Shown here piece by piece: positions 57,247-64,000 of a stretch of 64,000 nucleotides of DNA. The translations under genes were made by a program, and so were the position numbers. The stretch is from Capsicum annuum (Eukaryota; Streptophyta; Magnoliopsida; Solanales; Solanaceae): assembly GCF_002878395.1 (NCBI RefSeq), contig NC_061119.1:20077830-20141829 (forward strand), read 5' to 3'. The notes under the pieces were generated by a model that was not told the DNA's origin, made no database searches, and was given only the letters and a program-made list of their open reading frames with translations. The number at the start of each line of letters is the position of its first letter. The stretch's first letter is position 1.

Positions 57247-57530
57247 AAATACGAAAGAAAGTAGATTTGTTAGTATATTAGAACAATAAGAAATACAAGT
57301 ACTATCGACCAAATATACAAAAAAAAATCGTGAAATTATTCCTAATACTATATAAATAATTTTCAAAAAATTCATTTAAGTATGCCACTTGTCAAAAGGC
57401 TTAAGAATCTTACCCTAATGGAATTTTGAAGCCTCCCATCTACCTCCAAAAAGGACAGGCCAAACGAGGCAAACCTAATAGCCACTCTCAATTTTTGATG
57501 CAAAATTCAAGATATTAATTTTCTATTTTG
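57247..57530. repeat. Direct repeat, copy 2
   Basis: Second copy of 55525-55815, directly downstream of the tryptophan synthase fragment. Confidence 0.8.
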
Positions 57531-57645
57531 TCAGTAGTATTAAACATTAGAATCCTTTCATTACCCATAAGCAACATTTCACCTTCATTTGAGATGCAAA
57601 AAAGTAGAGAAAATCTATTAGGATGATCATAAAGGCTATTGATTG

Positions 57646-57718
57646 TATATATATATATATATATGTATGTATATATATATGTATATATATATATATACAC
57701 ACACATACACACACACTC
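57646..57718. repeat. Compound (AT)n/(GTAT)n/(AC)n microsatellite
   Basis: Alternating pyrimidine/purine run: tatata, gtatgt, then acacac. Confidence 0.95.
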
Positions 57719-57739
57719 TCATTCATGGTTTCACCACAA

Positions 57740-57894
57740 AATCATAGTTCATCCATCCAAGATTATTGGCCCATCAACATTCAGACCAAACTATGATCAT
57801 CGCATGCCGAGAACATCAATACCTCGGCATACGATTATCATATTTTGGGTTGAATCTTAATGGGCCAGTAATCTTGGATGAATGAACTATGATT
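57740..57894. repeat. 72/72-base fold-back (MITE- or miRNA-precursor-like)
   Basis: Arm 57740-57811 (aatcatagttcatccatcc...) and arm 57823-57894 pair at about 63 of 72 positions with no gap, across an 11-base loop. No protein-coding potential. It could be a small MITE, or a young hairpin small-RNA locus. Confidence 0.85.
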
Positions 57895-58436
57895 CTTGGC
57901 TTATGAAGTACTGGCCATTCACTCATTCCCTTCATACTATTACTTAGAAAATAGCTAGGCCTAAGTTGGTTCATCCCTTGGGAGTGCAATTTTTTGCCAC
58001 TAGAATGATCATTGCTGCTTGTTCCCAAAAGTTTGACCACTTCTGATATGGAATTCATCTCACAAATATTGATACCTTTATTTCTTCTTTAAGCATAATT
58101 ATCTTCAAAAACATCTGAAAAGTCTTGTTATTTGTTCAAAAATCAATTTTTTTTCCATAATCACGAAACCCCAAAGGCAAAACAACCCTATTCTATAGAA
58201 CAACAACTTAATAGAATTCCAAAGTTGCACTGCCAAATTCATCTGCATGAAGAACTGTCAACTACTCATAAAACCTTTAAACAATAGCTATAACTCAAAA
58301 AAAAAAAGAAAAACAACTTCTTGCACAATCTACAAGTCTATAAAAGAAATATCAATATTTAAGATAATTCACAACATTCGAAAAAGAACTATGATCAAGT
58401 ATCAAGTACCAAGAATTCAATTTTTCGTAATCCCCT

Positions 58437-58755
58437 GATGCAGTACGTAACTACAACACCAAAAAAGACCTCAACTTTTTGCACAAACTAAAACTTCAGA
58501 AAATAAACGTCTATCCATACCACGAATCCAACTTACTATAAACCCTTTGATGCACTAACTACAACACCAAAAAGACTCCAACTTTTTCAACAAACTACAA
58601 ATACTATCAAATACCAAATATTCCAATTTCTATACACCCGTTGATGTAGTAACAACACCAAAATGATTCCAACTTTTTCCACAAACTACAACTACTATCA
58701 AATACAAAGAATCAAAATTCTAAAAACCCTTGACTCAGTAACTACAACACCAAAA
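58437..58755. repeat. Minisatellite, units of 83-113 bases
   Basis: Units start at 58437, 58550, 58633 and 58731 with ga(t/c)nnagtaactacaacacc, continuing with ccaactttttncacaaacta and actatcaaata. It lies 3' of the CACTA transposase and may be its subterminal region. Confidence 0.75.
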
Positions 58756-59829
58756 GTATTTCCCTCTGTCTTTCATTTTATAGATACAGATAAATACCAA
58801 TAAAAAAAATATTGTTATATAAAATAACGTAAACTTAGATTGATGACACTAGATAATAAAGTAATCAACTATGATAAGATCCACTGATGGTAAGATTAAC
58901 AAGATAGAAAGATTAATATTCTATTTATAATAGTAGTCTTAAAATTATCATGAAAGTTGGCTAGAAATAGTAGTTGATACATTAGACTCGCAACTTATTC
59001 TCTTAATCCAAGCATTTAGTAACCAAGATCATGTAACTAAAGAGATTCAAAAGGGTAGGTTACTGGAAGAAGATCATTACTATCAAATATGGAGCTTAAA
59101 ATAGAGATGAAGGAACCAGCAAAGTGTAAGCTAAACATTTCCTACTCGAAAGCGTCGTGAACTAACCATCACCAATTTTAGCCTCTAAACTAAGGTGTAC
59201 ACTTTAATCTAGATTTCTTGATGATTATATCTCTTTGGATTTTCTTTAGACAGGTCCAATTGAGATTTGTTGTTTTCGTAGAGGTCTTTCACTTGGATTA
59301 GATGACTGTTCAGTCTCTAAAGAAGTCCCTATAAATCCTATTAGTAGAATTTGTGGTTGAGAAATTGGGTCAGAACTTACACGTTATGGAAAACTGCTAC
59401 GTTCAAGTCCTACACCCCCTCTTCCACTTTTGCCTCATCCAGTTCCACGTATTTCATGCAATATTAGGCTAAAAAAGAGAAGTGTATCATAACCAGAAAT
59501 TAAAGATGACAAAATATATTTCAACTTTCGAGGAAATTATCAATTTATAAAATAAAATTTTAAATCAAACAATTATAAAATATAAAACAATTTTTGAACT
59601 TTTTACATTTAGTAATTCTACTTAAAACTCTGATTTCATTTATAAGTAAAAGCATCCATCATAAGAGCACAAAATGCAAGGTAGCATAGTATGAACATAA
59701 AATAAAAGATGTCGGTCTATTAAGAACAAAAAACACAAGATACTAACCTAATAATTTCTCAAAACAAGATGTAGCCTAATAAAAGTATAAAATACAAAGA
59801 AATTTCCATCCATCTTTTCTTGTCAATCT
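58756..59829. other. No gene seen
   Basis: AT-rich; probably the 3' part of the second CACTA element. No terminal CACTA repeat was found in it. Confidence 0.4.
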
Positions 59830-62800
59830 TCAGCCAAATATATCATTGTCTTCTACATTATCATCAAGAAATTCTTCTTCACTTTCTTAATTATCCTATA
59901 CATATATATAATTGTCATTAATGAAATCGTCTTCCTCTTTTTCTTGATCATTGGTTCGTAAAACAGTTTCTAGTTTAACATCTTTCCTTTGAAGGAACCT
60001 TAATATCTTAATTATTTGCACACAAAATATCTTCAACTTCATCTTATTGATAAACTTCTTCATTTAATAATATGTCTTCTTCAACTTTAGGAACATTAAA
60101 AAGATAATGAGGATTAGTCTTTACAACCACAAGCCAATATTTATCGACCATATCATTCAAATAGAAGACTTGTTCAGACTGAGATGCCCACACAAATGGA
60201 TCATTTGAATTCAAGAAACAACCAGTATTCACACTTGTAAAACTATATTTGTCAATCTTATATTCTCTTCCTAGGTGAGCCACATCGCACCAATGACACT
60301 TGAACAGATGAACATTTCTATTTTTTTCACAACGTAACTCATAAATATCCTTTAATACATCATAATACTCATTAGGGTCTGAAACATCTTCTTTCACAAG
60401 AACTCCATTGTTGTGTGTTTTTCTCATAAGCTCTTTTGTTTGAAACCTTAATCCATTCACCATTCATGGTGAATATAGATGTATCAATGGTTCTAGACCA
60501 ATAGCTAAGCTTATGAGCTCATCATTTGCATGACCTTTGGAAGATAGTGCAAATATCTATAAAAACAAGAAATACTATTATGACTAGCATAATACCATTG
60601 AATATATGCTAATATTTATTATGTCATTTAATTAAACACCTAAGAGTGTAGAAAACCAATCAATAAATTCATAGTTATGCACCCTATGAGCTCGCATTGA
60701 ACTTTATACTTCAATCAATCTCATATATTCCCTAAAGTTTATGTTAGTTGAGATTAACTGATTATATTAGTGTCTAATTATATTAGAATTAAAAAGAGAC
60801 CACTACCTGTATTGTGAAATCTCTTCACAATTTTGAAGCACATAAATTCATGCTTGATTGAACTCATCATGATGTAGCCATTTCCTCCAATCAAGCCCAT
60901 TTCGTTTGCAATAATACATCATGATCACGACACTTCAATCCATGTATGTTTTTCATATGCACATTAATACACCTAAAAATATTTGATGAAAAGACATCTG
61001 AAACCTTCAAATTAGCTAAGAAATTGCATAACTTTAACTTTTCTTTATGGGACAAAGCATAACATGCCGTCGGTAACAAAATATTATATTCATCCTTAAT
61101 TGGATGCAAGCTTTTCCCAATTCCAAGGTCCACCCAATAATATCTAATTTTTAGTGTGTCTTTTGTCTTTCCAATCATACTGATCATAGTTGATAAAACA
61201 CTTTCAAACATATTTCTTTCTATGTTCAGTGGATCAAGGTTATGTTATAGGGCAAGACCATCCCAGTAAGGCAATTTAAAAAAGGAAGTTTTCTTTTTCC
61301 AATTATAAGCATCATTAGAAACACTACTATGCTTTCTTCTTTGGCCATTACCAAAAGTCATATTTGTACAAGTTCTTCAACACAAGTTGTAGGAATAGGT
61401 GCAGCCCCCATTTTCACTTTTTCATCAAATTAAACTCTATTTCTAGGCCATGGATGGTTAATAGGTAGAAAACAAAGATGGACTATATAAAACATCTTAT
61501 TACGTAAAGAAATTGAATGTGTATCTTTATGACAACAAGGGCATGCAAGTTTGAATTTGGTTGACCATCCTGAAAAGTTACCATATGCAAGAAAGTCATT
61601 AGTCGTCCATATGAGAGAAACACACATAAGAAAATTAAATTTTGAGTCTGCATCATAAGTCTCCAACCAATTTCATAATTCATTCAACTCTTCAGTCATT
61701 GGTTGGAAGTATACATCAATATTATTGCCCAGATACTTAGGGATCTGAATAAGAAGAGTCATTTTGAAATATGGACTTTTCATGCAATTCCATGGTGGTA
61801 AATTATATGTAGCTAGCACGATGGGCCAAATACTATAATTGAAACCCATATTCACATTTGGTTGAAACTTGTCACTTGCTAAATCTAATCAAATATTTTT
61901 TAAATCAACTGAAAAGGTAGGACTATGCTCATCAAAAAAATTTCATTCAATTGATTCAGATGGATGTCGCATGATTCCATCATCAATATATTCCTCCTTG
62001 TACTACCGCATCTTTTTTGCCATCTGTTTTACACTGTATAATCTTTGAAGCCTTGGTTTTATTGAAAAATGTCACAACACTTTATGAGCCACTTTCTTGC
62101 CTATATGTTGTTTTGACTTCCATCTAGACTCACAACACTTTGGACATGAATGGACATAAAAATAATCACGCCAATATAATATACAATCATTCTTACATGC
62201 ATCACTTTTGGTGTACCCCAAGCCAAGATAGGAAAGAAATGTTTTTGCTTCATAGAAAGACTTGGGTACAAATGACCCCTGACGGAGAACAACTTTTAAA
62301 AAGTACAACAACTCATCCATCAATTTGTTTCTCCATTATTTAAGTCACATCAAGTTGAGTAATTTAACAAAAAAAGACAATTTTTAGACATTTGTGCAAC
62401 CGGGATAAAGTTCTATCTGAGCATCTTCTAATAATCTATAAAACTTTGTTGCATGCACATTTGTCTCTTCATTGTCCTCTTGAGAATTAGTAGTACCCTA
62501 TAAATTTGTATATCCACAAGAATCATGAATCATTTCAATAAAATCATTCTCTTAAATATCATCATCTTCTACTTCATCACTATCGACGGGATTAGAATTT
62601 TCACTGCTAATGAACACTTCTGCATGATACTCCCACACTCTATAGGAATCTATGAAGCCCTTATTCAACAAGAGTAGCCTTACATCAGTTCACATCTTAA
62701 ATACGATATTCCTACTCTCCTTACAAGGACATCTAATAATAGTGCTCACCCAAATTGATTAAACACCCAATTAAGAAAGTTATCGAGTCTATTTCTATAT

Positions 62801-62844
62801 CTTTGGTTAACTCTATTCGTGATATCCATCAAAATTTTATCCAT
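59830..62844 (-). pseudogene. CACTA (En/Spm) TNP2-like transposase, degraded
   Basis: Minus strand from the ATG at 62844: MDKILMDITNRVNQRYRNRL (N-terminal domain), DELLYFLKVVLRQGS and KNDCILYWRDYF (62323-62072), then WTTNDFLAYGNFSGWSTKFK and LACPCCHK (61666-61430; plant transposase tnp2 core), LHPIKDEYNILLPTACYALS (61211-60891; DUF4218), and YKIDKYSFTSVNTGCF with DPFVWASQSEQVFYLNDM (60463-60044; DUF4216). Several stops and frameshifts. This lies outside the CACTA at 21170, so it is a second element. Confidence 0.88.
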
Positions 62845-62925
62845 TCTTATCTTTTCAATCATAAAAAAAAATTTATTAATTGAAGATATAAGTATGACAA
62901 CAATAAAAATAAATACAAGATCAAA

Positions 62926-64000
62926 GTTATAAAACCTCAAATTTTTGAGCTAGAAATCGAACTGACATTCCTACATGCGCAAAATCTAATCCCATGATTC
63001 ATATTTTAATTCATGTGTCATGATATTTATACTAATGTGGGAAGTTATTTCGGAGTGAAAAATGTTAGTAGAAACCACCTAGAGCAAAGTTGAGCTAAGA
63101 ATCTTTGATTCGTCCAAAGTATGGTTTTCGATTCTACAAGGGTCTATTTTGGACGTGTATAACTTTTGATATACATGAAATTTTTCAGAACATGACCCAC
63201 CAAGTTGTATATAACTGAGTAAGCTTTTCAATGATACCAACTTTTCCTTAATTTGATTCCCAAGTGAAAGGTTATAGCCATTTTTGTGAGAGGCAGTGAG
63301 GGCGCGCAATAAGCCCACGCCGCAGGGCTTAGAGCACCGGACTGGAGTGGGCATCGCGGGCTCTACTTCCCCAAACTAAGGGAGAACCACCTGGCCCATT
63401 CTTATGATGTTTTCAACTTCTTAAGGGTGAAGGGGCACTTTGGTTCTCTCCCATCAACCCCAAACATCCAAAGGATGATTTATATCACTAAAAGGGCAAT
63501 ATTTGCAAATCTTCTTCAACATCAACTCACCAAAAACCCTATCTTTTCCCCAAGAATAATAAATCAAGAATATAATCCTTCCATGTTCAATATTTTCAAG
63601 AAAAGTGTCAAGATTAGGGTTCTAATCTTCAAATAAAATAACATAGGGTATGTGGTACTATCCTTAAATTCCACGAGCATGGATATTATCATTTTTTTTC
63701 AAGTATAAGGATTTATAACTATGTTGTAAATTATGGCTTTTGAATATTGTTCTGAAAATCTTGTTAATAATTCATTTTGATGAAAATATATGCATTGTGT
63801 CAAACCCTTTTTCATGGTAATCAAATTTTCACCCCTTATGTATATATAATGTTTAATTGAGAGCATGAACAATGAATCCCCTCTTGTTGCTAACCAAAGT
63901 GTATCTTTGCATTGTGAGTGGTTTTGTATGCATGAATTAAGATTTGAAATTAATTTTCTAAACATCATGGTGTTTGACATGTTTTATAATATGATGACAA
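62926..64000 (+). repeat. Partial Gypsy-B-type LTR, running off the window
   Basis: Shares the order of 47740-49955: a gctagaa start, a ggttatagccatttttgtgag segment, a GC-rich module (63300-63365), 'aagattagggttctaatc', 'gtatgtggtactatcctta' and 'gagagcatgaacaa'. The window ends within it. Confidence 0.7.

Noticed and set aside
57500..57900. Frames encoding alternating Tyr/Ile over the microsatellite
   Set aside because: Translation of (AT)n; the fold-back beside it explains the rest.
61483..61683. Second minus-strand frame overlapping the transposase core
   Set aside because: Out-of-frame shadow of the TNP2-like text at 61430-61666.
1..64000. CRISPR arrays, bacterial operons, rRNA or tRNA genes
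   Set aside because: The window is plant nuclear repeat DNA; the tandem repeats seen are microsatellites, minisatellites or transposon subterminal arrays. The tRNA-like words are primer binding sites only.

Overview
The window is plant nuclear DNA, almost certainly from a Solanaceae genome. It is AT-rich and intron-bearing, and is built almost entirely of nested Ty3 and Ty1 LTR retrotransposons. It also holds a CACTA DNA transposon and an endogenous caulimovirid with the gene order of the solendoviruses (tobacco vein clearing virus type), a group known as endogenous copies in Nicotiana and Solanum. I cannot name the species. No complete host gene is visible; the only host coding sequence I recognise is two captured or broken fragments, one NAT10-like RNA cytidine acetyltransferase and one tryptophan synthase beta.

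Layout from outside inwards. A Ty1/copia element (Copia-1, + strand) is the oldest layer; its RNase H is at 16710-17212 and its LTR is split between 17250-17746 and 54852-55109. Two large minus-strand Ty3 elements sit in it. Gypsy-1 (743-16709) is itself split by the long-LTR, non-coding Gypsy-2 (4253-13347). Gypsy-A (17747-54851) has its 3' LTR at the left and its 5' LTR at the right end, and the right LTR is split by a solo LTR with perfect 5-bp target duplications. Gypsy-A's integrase is interrupted at 21170 by the terminal inverted repeat of a CACTA transposon. That transposon contains an 8.2-kb endogenous pararetrovirus (21736-29943), NAT10-like exons (30611-45508), a Ty1/copia element (Copia-2, 31446-44328, minus strand) and, inside Copia-2, an Athila-like Ty3 element (32156-39585, + strand). 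A single deletion at about 46828 seems to have removed the CACTA right terminus, most of Gypsy-A and the 5' half of another Ty3 element (Gypsy-B, + strand). Right of 55 kb are a Helitron-like terminus, a tryptophan synthase exon, a 72/72-nt fold-back, a minisatellite, a degraded CACTA transposase (59830-62844, minus) and an LTR running off the window.

The endogenous virus is the most informative object. Its ends share 42 bp lying directly on the tRNA-Met primer binding site, so it looks like one unit-length genome (8166 bp per turn) opened at the minus-strand discontinuity. On the circle the order is: promoter with 22-bp repeats, TATA box, leader with a small ORF, poly(A) signal and a ~45-bp-arm hairpin, then six small ORFs, capsid, movement protein with a retropepsin-like tail, protease-RT-RNase H (RT core deleted in frame) and transactivator. 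The leader small ORF ends in a splice donor whose phase matches an acceptor with a perfect TACTAAC branch point just inside the transactivator ORF. This suggests expression of the last ORF by splicing, as known for rice tungro bacilliform virus. Closely abutting or ATGA-overlapping ORFs suggest reinitiation for the others. The integrated copy cannot be replication-competent as it stands because the reverse transcriptase core is missing.
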